Assembly (NCBI GenBank): GCA_025937785.1
Contig: JAICQQ010000005.1
Span: forward strand, 39,241 to 103,240
Direction: 5' to 3'
DNA length: 64,000 nt
Source of the DNA: Polyangiaceae bacterium
GTDB taxonomy: Bacteria > Myxococcota_A > Polyangia > Polyangiales > Polyangiaceae
Positions 25,844 through 34,969 of the stretch are shown one piece after another. A program made the position numbers and the translations under genes. Each line of letters opens with the position of its first letter. The first letter of the stretch is position 1. A model generated the notes under the pieces. The model ran no database searches, was not told where the DNA came from, and saw nothing but the letters and a program-made list of their open reading frames with translations.

Positions 25844-27256
25844 TCAGCGGTTCGCGATGTGAATCGCGTGGCCGAGCGCAGCCGCGCTCGCTTCCATCAG
25901 CGCCTCGCCCAAGGTGGGGTGCGGATGGATGGTGAGCGACATGTCCTCTGCCGTTGCGACCATTTCGAGCGCGAGGGCTGCTTCGCTGATCAAGTCGCTG
26001 GCCGACGGCCCCACGATGTGGATACCGACGATGCGCTTGGTCGCGGCATCGGTGACGACCTTCACGAAGCCGTCCGTCTCGGCGATGCTCATCGCGCGGC
26101 CCAAGGCCGAGAACGGGAACTTGCCCACCTTCACCTCGATGCCCTGCTCTTTGGCTTGTGCTTCTGTCACACCCACGCTGGCGATTTCGGGATGCGTGAA
26201 GATGATGCCGGGCACCGTGATCCAGTCCTTCGCGGCGCGTTTGCCCGCGATCACTTCGGCACACACCTCGCCCTCTTTCGACGCTTTGTGCGCGAGCATG
26301 GGGGGACCGCTGACGTCGCCGATGGCGAAGACGCCTTCGACGTTGGTTTGACACAGCTCGTTGGTCTGAACGAACCCGCGGGGATCGATCTGTACACCCA
26401 GCTCTTCCAGCCCGATTCCGCGCGATCGGGGCTTCATGCCGACGGCGACCAGCACCACGTCGCAGGAGATCTGTTCGGTGCCCGCGCTACCCACCGCCTT
26501 GACCACGAGCGACCCGTCCGGGCTCTTGCTGTAGCCCTCGGCGCGGGTGTTCTTCAACACCTTGCCGCCGTGCTTGGCGATCTGTCGTTCCACCACCTTC
26601 ACGCACTCCGGGTCCGTCCCCGGCAGCAAGGAGGGTGTCAGCTCGATCACGGTCAACTCGGTACCGAAGGCCTGGTAGACCATGCCCAGCTCGAGGCCGA
26701 TCACACCGCCCCCGACCACTACCATGCGTTTGGGCACTGCGCGCAAACTGACAGCCTCGCGCGCACCGATGATCTGCTTGCCGTCGAATTCGAAGCCTGG
26801 GACCTGAATCGTCGCAGAGCCCGTGGCGATCACGATGCCTTTCTTCGCCACGATGCGTTCGACGCCGCCTTTCTTGGTCTTGACTTCGACCGTCTTCCGG
26901 TCGACGAGCTTCGCGGTGCCCTCGAGCAGCTCGGCGCCGTTGCTCTTCAACAGGCCACGCACCCCGGTCGTGAGCTTCTTGACGATGCCGTCTTTCCAAT
27001 CTTGCATCTTGTTGGAATCGACGCTGACGCCGCCGACGTTGATGCCATGCGCTGCGATGGACTGCGCCTTGGAATAGAAATGGGCGTTCGCGATCAGTGC
27101 CTTCGAAGGAATGCAACCCCAGTTGAGACAGACACCGCCGACCTCTTCTTCCTCGATGCACAGGGTCTTTTGTCCCAGCTGGCCCAGACGAATGGCGCAG
27201 ACGTATCCGCCAGGACCGCCACCCACGACAATCGCATCAAACTCTCGATCGACCAT
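25844..27256 (-). CDS. lpdA: Dihydrolipoyl dehydrogenase (E3)
   Basis: A flavoprotein disulfide reductase of 470 aa, the E3 component that reoxidises dihydrolipoamide in 2-oxoacid dehydrogenase or glycine-cleavage complexes. It has the FAD-binding GGGPGGYVCAIRLGQLG, the redox disulfide GGVCLNWGCIPSKAL (Cys43-Cys48), the NAD-binding VVGGGVIGLELG, the second FAD motif VFAIGDV and the C-terminal His-Glu pair in HPHPTLGEA. Length is normal. No E1/E2 genes are beside it. It is preceded on the same strand by a HEAT-repeat gene (42 bp gap) and followed by pspA. Confidence 0.96.
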   Translation of the reverse strand: MVDREFDAIVVGGGPGGYVCAIRLGQLGQKTLCIEEEEVGGVCLNWGCIPSKALIANAHFYSKAQSIAAHGINVGGVSVDSNKMQDWKDGIVKKLTTGVRGLLKSNGAELLEGTAKLVDRKTVEVKTKKGGVERIVAKKGIVIATGSATIQVPGFEFDGKQIIGAREAVSLRAVPKRMVVVGGGVIGLELGMVYQAFGTELTVIELTPSLLPGTDPECVKVVERQIAKHGGKVLKNTRAEGYSKSPDGSLVVKAVGSAGTEQISCDVVLVAVGMKPRSRGIGLEELGVQIDPRGFVQTNELCQTNVEGVFAIGDVSGPPMLAHKASKEGEVCAEVIAGKRAAKDWITVPGIIFTHPEIASVGVTEAQAKEQGIEVKVGKFPFSALGRAMSIAETDGFVKVVTDAATKRIVGIHIVGPSASDLISEAALALEMVATAEDMSLTIHPHPTLGEALMEASAAALGHAIHIANR

Positions 27257-27298
27257 GGTCGATGCCTCTAGCCTACTGCCGAGCGTCGGACAACCGAA

Positions 27299-28330
27299 TT
27301 ATCCCGCAGAGCTCGCGTCGATTTGACGGAGCGCGTCGCGCACGGTGTCTGGGTTGGCTCGGGTCTCGTCACCCAGCATCGCCAGGAGTCCGGCACGGGC
27401 CGCTCTCAGGCGCGAAGCGCCCGCCGCTGCAGCCGCCAGCGTACGCGTCTCCCAGGTCCACCCCTTGAGATCGGCCAGGATGCTCGCGACGGCTCGGACA
27501 TGACCCATTTTCGCCAGCGCCACGCGCGCTTGCCAAGCGAACGGGTCCCGCGAGATGCCAAACCAACCGAACGCGCGCCGTTCCAAGCCCGCGCGCGCCT
27601 GCTCGAGCCGGAGCTCGCCGGCAATTTCGATCGCCTCCTGCTCGTCCTCGACTTCGCGCACGCCGATCCGGGCGTTCACCGCGTCGGCGAGCACGCCAGC
27701 GTCGGTGTCTTCGCCGGCCCGATACAGGACGATGGCGGCTAGCAGGCGCACGAAAGTAACGTCGTCGCTCACAGCCTGTTTCAGCTTGTCGACGAGCCAG
27801 GCAGGACGCCCGCGGCGGTCCTCGATGAAGCGCTCTTCCGCGATGCGGATCGCCACGAAGCGCACTTCGGCGTCGGTGTCTTCGAACTTGGCTTCGATGT
27901 CGCTCTCGATGTCGGTTCCGCCCAGGTGATGCAAGGCGACCAAAGCTTGAAACCTGAGCGCTGCCGCAGGGTCATCGAGGGCGGAGCGAATCGTCTCGAG
28001 ATGGTCGCGGTCGTCCGAGCCGAGCTCACCCAAGGCGAGCAAGGCCATCTGACGCACCTTCTGATCCGGGTCCTTGGTCGCCGCCAGCAGCGACCGCCCG
28101 GCGCCGCCGGCCTTCGCGTCCGCCAGCGCGAGAGCCGCTCCGGCGCGCACCTCCGACGAGGGATCGTGCGCGAGCAGTCTGGTGATTTCCGTGATAGCCC
28201 GCTCGGCGTCAGGCCCGCTGGCGAACCGCCCCAGATCTGCGAGCGCCGATAGTCGTACTGCGAGCTTGGCGTGGCCGGCGTCCCGCAGCGCAGCATCGAC
28301 GGTACGGGGGAGTGGGGCTAGGGGGAACAC
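27299..28330 (-). CDS. HEAT-repeat protein
   Basis: A soluble 343-aa alpha-helical repeat protein. Successive units of about 30 residues share the pattern LxxLLxxxDxxVRxxAxxALG: ITRLLAHDPSSEVRAGAALALADAK, LLAATKDPDQKVRQMALLALGEL, IRSALDDPAAALRFQALVALHHLG, and so on to about residue 330. This is typical of HEAT/PBS-lyase-like scaffolds that bind other proteins. GTG 28330 is chosen because the longer open frame would run through the neighbouring lipoprotein gene, which ends at 28368. It is likely co-transcribed with that lipoprotein and with lpdA. Partner unknown. Confidence 0.8.
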   Translation of the reverse strand: MFPLAPLPRTVDAALRDAGHAKLAVRLSALADLGRFASGPDAERAITEITRLLAHDPSSEVRAGAALALADAKAGGAGRSLLAATKDPDQKVRQMALLALGELGSDDRDHLETIRSALDDPAAALRFQALVALHHLGGTDIESDIEAKFEDTDAEVRFVAIRIAEERFIEDRRGRPAWLVDKLKQAVSDDVTFVRLLAAIVLYRAGEDTDAGVLADAVNARIGVREVEDEQEAIEIAGELRLEQARAGLERRAFGWFGISRDPFAWQARVALAKMGHVRAVASILADLKGWTWETRTLAAAAAGASRLRAARAGLLAMLGDETRANPDTVRDALRQIDASSAG

Positions 28331-28367
28331 CGTGCACCAAGCGTAGTCCAAACCCGCGCCCGGCGCT

Positions 28368-28931
28368 TCAGTCGCCCGGGTTCGACTGCCCCGCCGCACC
28401 TCCGCCCGAAGCGCCGCTGCCGCTGGCGCCGCCAGCGCTGTGGTCGGCGCCGCCGCAGACGGCGTCGCTGCGGTCCGGATCGACTTCGTCGATGGGGGTG
28501 GCCGGCTGCGGCTCGATGCAAACTTTCGTGGTGGGCGGCTTGCTGTCGACCACGGTAGCGCCCCACGCATTGGGTTTGGCGAGATCGGTGCAGCGGTAAC
28601 CACCGCGACAGTCACCGTTGTTCTTGCAGGTAGCCATGCAGAAAGTGCGGGACTGCGGCGACGGGCGCTGCGGATCGGGGCAGCTGCCGACGCTGGACAT
28701 TACACCGCCGAACTGGATGCACACGGACTCGCCACTGGGGCAGCTAATGGGATCGCAGTTGAAAATGGTGCAGTAGCCGCCGCGCTGGGTCGTGTCGCAG
28801 AGCCGATCACCGTTCGCCGAACAATCGTTCGAGTTCGAACAGGCGTCGCCAATCTCGGGTGCACAACCAGCGAGCAGCAGCAGGGCCAAGGCGCATTTTT
28901 CGAGCAAACGCCAACGCGAATTCGATCTCAT
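28368..28931 (-). CDS. Cys-rich secreted lipoprotein
   Basis: A 187-aa lipoprotein with signal peptide and lipobox LLAGC (Cys22-23 region). The mature part contains regularly spaced cysteines (DACSNSNDCSANGDRLCD, GGYCTIFNCDPISCPSGESVC, FCMATCKNNGDCRGGYRC) in small EGF-like or DUF-type Cys loops. It ends in a Gly/Ser/Ala-rich tail (SAGGASGSGASGGG). This layout is common among surface lipoproteins of large-genome myxobacteria. Function unknown. It is divergent from the 29195 gene across a 263-bp gap whose middle (about 29058-29100) is relatively AT-rich and probably holds promoters for both. Confidence 0.8.
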   Translation of the reverse strand: MRSNSRWRLLEKCALALLLLAGCAPEIGDACSNSNDCSANGDRLCDTTQRGGYCTIFNCDPISCPSGESVCIQFGGVMSSVGSCPDPQRPSPQSRTFCMATCKNNGDCRGGYRCTDLAKPNAWGATVVDSKPPTTKVCIEPQPATPIDEVDPDRSDAVCGGADHSAGGASGSGASGGGAAGQSNPGD

Positions 28932-29194
28932 GAGCGGCGACGGGTCCTAGCACGGACTAGCGCCCTAGTGTCCTGTCTCCATCGTTCGTCTCGAAATTCG
29001 CGCGGCCCGGCTTCTACGAGGCCACGCGAATTGCGGACTCTGGCGTCCTATTGAGACTAGGAAAGCGTTGTTTATTTTCGTGGCGAATCAAAGATTCACC
29101 ACACGAAGACCACCCACACGCCGTATTTTCTGGCTGCTGGCGGCGAGTTGACAGCGGCGGCCCCCCCATCTAAGACACCGGGCCGGAAGGTGTC

Positions 29195-30136
29195 GTGCCC
29201 CACGAGCTGCCCCTCAGGTTCCGCCCGAATCACCGAGCGCTCGCAGCGCCAGCCCGCCTCCGAGGCCGAGCGCGGCTCAGTAGCGTTTCGAGTTTGGCGG
29301 GAGCGCTCGCGCTCCTGGGGTGCGGGGCGGGCGCGCCGCTCTTGCACCCGGTGCACCCGCTAGCGCCCGGCAAGCTAGCGGGCTCGAGCGGGGTTAGTGC
29401 GCACTTTGCCCCGCCGGATGCACAGCGAGCCATCGACCGCACCAGCCGCGCGAGCGTGGATGAGCGCGCGCAGGATGAACAAGCAGCCGTGGACGGAGCC
29501 CTCGCGCAAACGCTCAGCGCCCCGGGCTTGGCGCCTTGGTTCAGCATACGTGCCGGCCTGGTGGAGGCAGCCGAAGGAGGCATCTCCTATACCGGTCGGC
29601 GAGCGCGCGCCGATCTGCGCTACGCTTACGTGATGGACCAGACCGCCTTCAGCGTGGGCGCTGGGGCGACGGGAATCATGCCGGCCATCGGTGCTGACCC
29701 ACCGACGCAGGCCTGTGACGACCCTGAACTTTGTCCGGATCCGATCGTCGACGACACCCACAGCGAGATCCCGGGCGTCGACACCGGGAGCACTTCGGGC
29801 TGGGGACTGGATCTGCCCCTGCTCGTAGGCTGGCGCAGCGACCCAGGGATAGTGGCCTTCTGGACGGGCGTGCGTGCTCGGTTCGAACAGATCTCCGGTG
29901 AAATCCGCTATGAGACCGGCGCAGGCCCGCGCACCGCCCACGCCGAAGGCGACCGCTGGGTGTTTCAGGGAGTCGTCGGGTTCTCCGTCGGCATCAAGCC
30001 GATCTGGGCGCTGTTCGAGCTGAGCCCCGCGTACGAAAGGCTGAGCGGTAACGTGAACCTCGAATCTGGCGTGATGGGCAGCCGCCTCGAAGGCTTTTCG
30101 TTCTCGCCCGCCATCGCCCTCATGATCGCACCGTGA
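29195..30136 (+). CDS. Envelope protein, lipoprotein-like signal, predicted beta-rich
   Basis: About 313 aa. The GTG at 29195 is supported by GGAAGG (29185-29190) four bases upstream. It gives a long basic n-region followed by SSLAGALALLGC, a lipobox-like end (Cys43). The mature part contains alternating strands with Gly and aromatic residues (WFSIRAGLVEAAEGGISYTGRRARADLRYAY, FQGVVGFSVGIKPIWALFELSPAYERL), suggesting an outer-membrane barrel or beta-sandwich. No known family is recognised. The following gene also encodes a lipoprotein, after 176 bp. Confidence 0.65.
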   Translation: MPHELPLRFRPNHRALAAPARLRGRARLSSVSSLAGALALLGCGAGAPLLHPVHPLAPGKLAGSSGVSAHFAPPDAQRAIDRTSRASVDERAQDEQAAVDGALAQTLSAPGLAPWFSIRAGLVEAAEGGISYTGRRARADLRYAYVMDQTAFSVGAGATGIMPAIGADPPTQACDDPELCPDPIVDDTHSEIPGVDTGSTSGWGLDLPLLVGWRSDPGIVAFWTGVRARFEQISGEIRYETGAGPRTAHAEGDRWVFQGVVGFSVGIKPIWALFELSPAYERLSGNVNLESGVMGSRLEGFSFSPAIALMIAP

Positions 30137-30312
30137 CCATGTACGTCCGTCGACCACTTGGAATGGACGACCCGACTCGTGCGGCTCGGTGGGTCAGGAC
30201 GCCATCGATCCTAATGAACCGCTTCGTGAACCCGCCCCGGCCGAATTGCGTGCATTTCGCGGGTTCGGCGTCTCTGCTTGCCCCCGCCCGGGGACGGTTC
30301 TAGGATTTCGGA

Positions 30313-31314
30313 GTGCATCCACCCCACACGGCCACCGCCGCGCGGCCCAGCAATGCGCTGTCAGCCGGCACGCTGTCCAAGCGCGCAGCGCGCGCGCGGG
30401 AGCACGGGACACGACCCCATGGCGTGCGCGGTGGCGCGTGGTGCGTTGGCGGGTCACTCGGCCTGTTCTTGATGGGGTGCGGGATCGAAACCGATCCTCC
30501 TGTCGATACCGAGGTGAGAACCACACATGCCGTGGTGACCATCGAGCGCAGTGAATCTGCCGACGGCAGCAGCTCCAAGGCAGAGGCTCTGGCCGGTTTC
30601 CTGGAGGTGCCCGCTTTGGTCGACGCGCACTCCGTGCTGCAACTCGTCGGTCTAGGACTCGATCTGCCCGAGCCTGGCTCCTGCACGCTCGGCGCCGCGC
30701 GAGCGACCGCGGGGCCCTTGACGGAAACGGCAAATGTCGAGTTCGTCGACGCTGGCGCGGTCGAACTCGAAGTGTCCGGGGCGCGAGAGCGACTCGCTCC
30801 GTACGCCTTCCCCACGGTCACGGATTCGATCTCTGGCGTACTGTATACCAGCCGCGACCGTGCAGCAGATCCGCTGCCGTCGGGCAGCCGCTACACCCTG
30901 ACTGCGGCCGGCAGCGGCCTCGGGCTGCGCGTCAGCCACGACGCGCCGCATGCGCTCAGCGGCGTCACCGTCAACGGGACCCCACTCGCCGAGGTCGCTG
31001 GCGTCGGGACTTCGAACCCGCTCGACTTGACCTGGGACGTGGATGCGCCTGGCGACATCGTGTACGTCGAGTTGACCGCGTCGAGCGCCCAGTCAGCGGC
31101 TCAGGTCCCGTCGCCTTCGCGCCGCGTGATCTGCAGCTTCGCCGACGAACTCGGCGCCGGCAGCGTCCCCACCGAAGCCTTTGCCGCCGGAGGCACGGGC
31201 CGCGTCAGCGTACACCGCTTGCGTACGCACGAGTTCGACGTGCTCCAGGGCGACTCCAGTCGCGGCGTCTTGCGCTTCGACTTCGCCGTTACCGCCAACG
31301 TCTCTTTCGAGTGA
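30313..31314 (+). CDS. Hypothetical secreted lipoprotein
   Basis: About 333 aa with the lipobox LFLMGC. The frame opens with GTG at 30313, which gives a long basic n-region. The GTG at 30424 (VRGGAWCVGGSLGLFLMGC) would give a normal short lipoprotein signal and may be the real start. The mature part is beta-rich with two similar halves (for example SYTLTAAGSGLGLRVSHDAP and RVSVHRLRTHEFDVLQGDS), but no domain is recognised. It precedes the TPR-kinase gene by 64 bp on the same strand. Confidence 0.65.
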   Translation: MHPPHTATAARPSNALSAGTLSKRAARAREHGTRPHGVRGGAWCVGGSLGLFLMGCGIETDPPVDTEVRTTHAVVTIERSESADGSSSKAEALAGFLEVPALVDAHSVLQLVGLGLDLPEPGSCTLGAARATAGPLTETANVEFVDAGAVELEVSGARERLAPYAFPTVTDSISGVLYTSRDRAADPLPSGSRYTLTAAGSGLGLRVSHDAPHALSGVTVNGTPLAEVAGVGTSNPLDLTWDVDAPGDIVYVELTASSAQSAAQVPSPSRRVICSFADELGAGSVPTEAFAAGGTGRVSVHRLRTHEFDVLQGDSSRGVLRFDFAVTANVSFE

Positions 31315-31378
31315 GCGTCGCTTCGGCGGCGTCTGACCCACTTCGATTCAATGCGCCCACGACCAACACGCGCTTAAA

Positions 31379-33310
31379 TTGACCTTCGAGGAACAACTCG
31401 CCGAGCTCACGCGACAGGGTCGCTTCGAAGCGGCCGCCGAGCTGTGCGAAGAACGCGGCCGACCACTCGAGGCGGCGCGACTTTGGGGGCAGGCTTGCAA
31501 CTTCGACCGCGCTGCTGGGCAGTTTCTCAGCGCAAACCGTGCGGACGAAGCGCTGCTGCACGCGGCCCACACCGGCGATCCAATGTTGATCGAAGCCTCG
31601 CTGGCTGCCCTCGCTGCCGCGCCCCACGTGGCCCAGGCGACTGCGCTCCGCCTCGAAGCTCGCGGCTTTCACCGCGTCGCGGCGGCGCTGCACGAGCGCC
31701 TGCAGCAGATCGACGAAGCCGCCAGACTGTATCGTCGCGCCCATGCGTTCGTCGACGCCGCCCGTCTCTTCGTGCGTATTGGCCAATTCGACGCAGCCCT
31801 CACCACACTATCGGAAGCGCTCGAACGCTCCGAGTCCGACGAAGTCGCGCGCCTCGCGCTCGCGACGCTCCTCGAACGTCGTGGCCGACTGCACGAAGCC
31901 GCGAGGCTGCTGCAGCAGCTGGACGATCGGGCGGGCCTGGCCGGCCCCATGCTGCAGCAGCTGGCACGCTTGCTCACGCGGCTCGACTTGCCTGGAGCCG
32001 CCCGCGAAGCGATCGTGCGGAGGACGCGGCTCGGGTCCGCCGCTGCCAAGCCGCCACCCATCCTACAAGAGTTCGAGTCACCCGATTGCTCTGGGGGCCC
32101 CCAAGCTGCGGGGGAGCTGTTTTTCGGCCGCTATGAAATCGTGGACGTCGTCGCGACCACGGCGACGGCGCGAGTGTACAAAGCGCACGATCGGCTCGAG
32201 CAACGAAGCGTCGCCGTGAAGCTTTTCTCGCCGTCGCTGACCACCGGCACTGGAAGGGACGCTTTCTTTCGGTTCGAGCGCGAAGTGAGGGTGCTCGAGG
32301 AATTGAAGCACCCGTCCGTGGTGCCGCTGTTCGCCTACCATCCAGAGGGCCCTGCGTTGATCCTGAAGTGGATGAGCGGCGGCAGCTTGGCCCAGCGCCT
32401 GGAGGCCGGCGCGGCGAGTCCAGAACTGGGTGCGCACGTCGTTAGTAGAGTTTTGTCAGCTTTGTCAGAGGCGCACCGTCGAGGCATCTTGCACCGAGAC
32501 ATCAAGCCCGACAATATCCTCTTCGACGAACATGGTGCGCCGTATCTGGGCGACTTCGGTACTGCGCACGTCGCAGACCACGCCCAGACCGTGACGCAGG
32601 GCGTGCTCGGGACCCTGGCGTACATGGCCCCGCCACAACGTCAGGGAGAAGCCGCGACGATCCGCTCCGATCTGTATTCCGTCGGTGCCGTGTTCTGGCA
32701 CGTGCTCACCGGGGGCCCGCCCGGCGCCGGGCTACCGCTGCTCACCCCGCTGACCCCCTCCCAACGCCGCTTAGCCGAGCGATGGATCGAGGTCGCGACC
32801 TTGCCCGAGGACGCCGCCGAGATGCTCGCTGCGCTCCGCGCTGAAGCGTGGCCGGCGACTCACGGCGTCGCACCCGAGCGCAGCGCCGGCCTCGGCGCCC
32901 CGACGCCGTCCACCGAAACGCGGCTCGGACTCGATGGGCAACGCGCCTTCGACCGCTTGTTGGAGCGCCCCGTCCAGGTTCATCCGGCTTCCCCGGACGC
33001 GCTGGAACGTGCTCGGCGCTTTGCCGTCGCCGACCACCCCGGGCTGGCGACGGTCCTGGCCTACGCCGCAGACAGCACGCAGATCTGGCTGGAATGCCCG
33101 GAGCGCCGCGCGCCCGGCGCGCTGACGGCGGCGCACAAGGAGCGCCTCTCCGCCGCGCTGATCCGGCTGCACGCAGTCGGTGGAAGCCACGGAGCGGTCG
33201 ACCAGGTGCACCTGGGCTGGCGAGGCTCCGAGCCGGTCCTGATGTTCCCGGCTACCACTAAGCCTGCCACGCTCAGCGAAGATCTGACTAGACTGGAGCT
33301 CGTCCGATGA
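31379..33310 (+). CDS. TPR-like repeat / Ser-Thr kinase fusion with glycine-free nucleotide loop
   Basis: A 643-aa cytoplasmic protein. Residues about 1-225 are helical repeats (RFEAAAELCEERGRPLEAARLWGQA and similar) of TPR/SEL1-like type. Residues about 250-500 are a Hanks-type kinase with Lys281 (VAVKLF), HRDIKPDN (His372, Asp374) and DFG (Asp392). The glycine loop reads VVATTATARVYKAHD, with none of the usual glycines, and the APE motif reads MAPPQ. The last 140 residues are Leu/Ala-rich and not recognised. The start is a TTG, the first start codon in the frame, without a good ribosome site. The stop overlaps the lipase ATG by 4 bp. It may be a weak or pseudo-kinase that recruits partners via its repeats. 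Confidence 0.85.
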   Translation: MTFEEQLAELTRQGRFEAAAELCEERGRPLEAARLWGQACNFDRAAGQFLSANRADEALLHAAHTGDPMLIEASLAALAAAPHVAQATALRLEARGFHRVAAALHERLQQIDEAARLYRRAHAFVDAARLFVRIGQFDAALTTLSEALERSESDEVARLALATLLERRGRLHEAARLLQQLDDRAGLAGPMLQQLARLLTRLDLPGAAREAIVRRTRLGSAAAKPPPILQEFESPDCSGGPQAAGELFFGRYEIVDVVATTATARVYKAHDRLEQRSVAVKLFSPSLTTGTGRDAFFRFEREVRVLEELKHPSVVPLFAYHPEGPALILKWMSGGSLAQRLEAGAASPELGAHVVSRVLSALSEAHRRGILHRDIKPDNILFDEHGAPYLGDFGTAHVADHAQTVTQGVLGTLAYMAPPQRQGEAATIRSDLYSVGAVFWHVLTGGPPGAGLPLLTPLTPSQRRLAERWIEVATLPEDAAEMLAALRAEAWPATHGVAPERSAGLGAPTPSTETRLGLDGQRAFDRLLERPVQVHPASPDALERARRFAVADHPGLATVLAYAADSTQIWLECPERRAPGALTAAHKERLSAALIRLHAVGGSHGAVDQVHLGWRGSEPVLMFPATTKPATLSEDLTRLELVR

Positions 33311-34437
33311 GCGCACGCCATCACGTGTACTTCGTTCCTGGCCTCTTTGGCTTCGGCCGACTTGCCGGCTACGACTACTTCACGCACATGCGCAAGGGGC
33401 TCGAGGCGCGCTACCGCGACGCAGGTGTTCTCGCAACGTTCGAGGACGTACCGTCCCCCCCCACCTCGTCCTTGCGCGAGCGCGCCCGGGTCCTGGCCAC
33501 GACCGTGAGCCGGACGGTGAGCCCCAACGGTGTGATTCACCTCGTCGGGCACTCCACCGGAGGGCTCGACTCGCGACTGGTAGTCGCCCCCAACACCGAT
33601 CTGCATCTGCACAGGGAGCTGATGGCGTGGACCCCGAGAGTGCGTTCCGTCATCACCTTGAATACGCCTCACTATGGCACGCCGCTGGCGAGCTATTTTG
33701 CCACGGTCTCCGGGACACGGGTGCTCTACGCGATCAGCCTGCTGACCGTGATCTCATTGAAGCTCGGTGAACCGTCGCTGGCGATCTTCTCGAGGATCTT
33801 GGCGACGCTCGGCGGCGTCGACTCGTTCCTGGGCGGCGATCTCAAGGTATTTCGTAGCAGCACGGACGCCTTGCTCAGGTTCATCGACAAGGACGGCCGC
33901 GGAGAAATCACGGATTTTCTGAGCAAGGTACGCACCGACCAAGGCGCGGTGATTCAGACCACTCCAGAAGCGATGGACCTTTTCAACGCCGTGGCCGACG
34001 ACAACCGTGACGTTCGCTACGCTTGTGTGGCAACGGCAGCGCCGCGCCCGCGCACGATGCGTTTCGCGTGGCGGGTACGTTCGCCGTACGCCGCGTTCAC
34101 GGCGGCGCTGTACACGACGTGGTATCAGTTCGCGGCGCAGCGCCACAAGCAGTACTATTATGCCCATCCCAGCGAAAGCGAGCGGGTGGCCTTGCGGGTG
34201 GGTATTGGTCACGAGATCAGCGACGCCGACAGCGACGGGATCGTGCCCACCTTGAGCATGCTCTGGGGCACGCTACTCTGGGCGGGCGAGGCCGATCACC
34301 TCGACGTGCTCGGCCATTTTCACGACAGACTCAAGCCGAGCGACCACACCGATTGGCTGACGAGTGGCGCCGCGTTCGATCGACGCCGTTTCTCCGACTT
34401 ACTCAACCAGATCGCCACTTTTCAACTCTCGGGCTGA
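33307..34437 (+). CDS. Alpha/beta-hydrolase, lipase/esterase-like
   Basis: A 376-aa alpha/beta-hydrolase. The N-terminal VYFVPGLFGFG contributes the oxyanion-hole HG-like turn, and G81-H-S83-T-G-G is the nucleophile elbow. LNTPHYGTPLASY follows, as in triacylglycerol lipases and PGAP1-like hydrolases. Likely acid and His residues lie in the C-terminal part (SDADSDGIVPTLS and EADHLDVLGH, with His near 330-335). There is no signal peptide, so the protein is predicted to be cytoplasmic. The ATG overlaps the stop of the TPR-kinase gene (ATGA), which suggests the two products are made together. Substrate unknown. Confidence 0.82.
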   Translation: MSARHHVYFVPGLFGFGRLAGYDYFTHMRKGLEARYRDAGVLATFEDVPSPPTSSLRERARVLATTVSRTVSPNGVIHLVGHSTGGLDSRLVVAPNTDLHLHRELMAWTPRVRSVITLNTPHYGTPLASYFATVSGTRVLYAISLLTVISLKLGEPSLAIFSRILATLGGVDSFLGGDLKVFRSSTDALLRFIDKDGRGEITDFLSKVRTDQGAVIQTTPEAMDLFNAVADDNRDVRYACVATAAPRPRTMRFAWRVRSPYAAFTAALYTTWYQFAAQRHKQYYYAHPSESERVALRVGIGHEISDADSDGIVPTLSMLWGTLLWAGEADHLDVLGHFHDRLKPSDHTDWLTSGAAFDRRRFSDLLNQIATFQLSG

Positions 34438-34439
34438 CA

Positions 34440-34466
34440 GCGCGGGAGCTTGTAAGGCCCCCGCGC
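34440..34466. terminator. Hairpin between convergent genes
   Basis: GCGCGGG (34440-34446) pairs with CCCGCGC (34460-34466) around a 13-nt loop in the 39-bp gap between the convergent hydrolase and PDZ-protein genes. It could work as a bidirectional terminator, although no T-tract is present. Confidence 0.45.
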
Positions 34467-34476
34467 AAGGGCGGTC

Positions 34477-34962
34477 TCAGAGCGGGCGAGCTTGGCGTTT
34501 CGGGCGGTCTTTGATGTGGTAGGTGAGCTGGCGGGGTTGGCCCGCGCGCAGGTAACTCACCACGAGCTGATCGGCCGTTTTCAGCGCCGAGAAGGCTTGG
34601 TGGGCTTCGACGGGGCGTTCGATTGGCATCCCGTTGACCTGGGTCACGACATCACCTGGCTTCAGGTCGACGCCGTGCCAGTAGTCAGGGGGCGCTAGGC
34701 TGAGGACGCGGAAACCCCGAAACGTACCGTGCTCGAGCTGCGCGTCCACCTCGACGTGCTGCAAGAAATAGCCGAGCCCGGCATCCACGACTTGGGTGAC
34801 CTCGTCACGATAGAGCGTGGCTGGCTCGCGCGGTGTCTCGCGCCTGGTGATCGCGGCCGGCGGCGGAGCGCTTTGGATCGGCTCGTCGATGTCCGGGTAC
34901 TCGGGCCCCCGCTGGCACCCCAGCGCGAACACGAGCAGCGGGAGCGGCTTCAAGGACAACAC
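34477..34962 (-). CDS. PDZ-domain lipoprotein
   Basis: About 161 aa. The GTG at 34962 follows 7 bp after the tmk stop and opens a short lipoprotein signal (VLSLKPLPLLVFALGC, Cys16). The longer frame would run back into tmk. Residues about 70-150 form a PDZ-like fold: GFRVLSLAPPDYWHGVDLKPGDVVTQVNG, then PVEAHQAFSALKTADQLVVSYLRAGQ. No protease domain is attached. It is the last gene of the panB-panC-tmk set and is likely an envelope protein-binding factor rather than part of that metabolism. Confidence 0.75.
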   Translation of the reverse strand: MLSLKPLPLLVFALGCQRGPEYPDIDEPIQSAPPPAAITRRETPREPATLYRDEVTQVVDAGLGYFLQHVEVDAQLEHGTFRGFRVLSLAPPDYWHGVDLKPGDVVTQVNGMPIERPVEAHQAFSALKTADQLVVSYLRAGQPRQLTYHIKDRPKRQARPL

Positions 34963-34969
34963 GCTGAAA

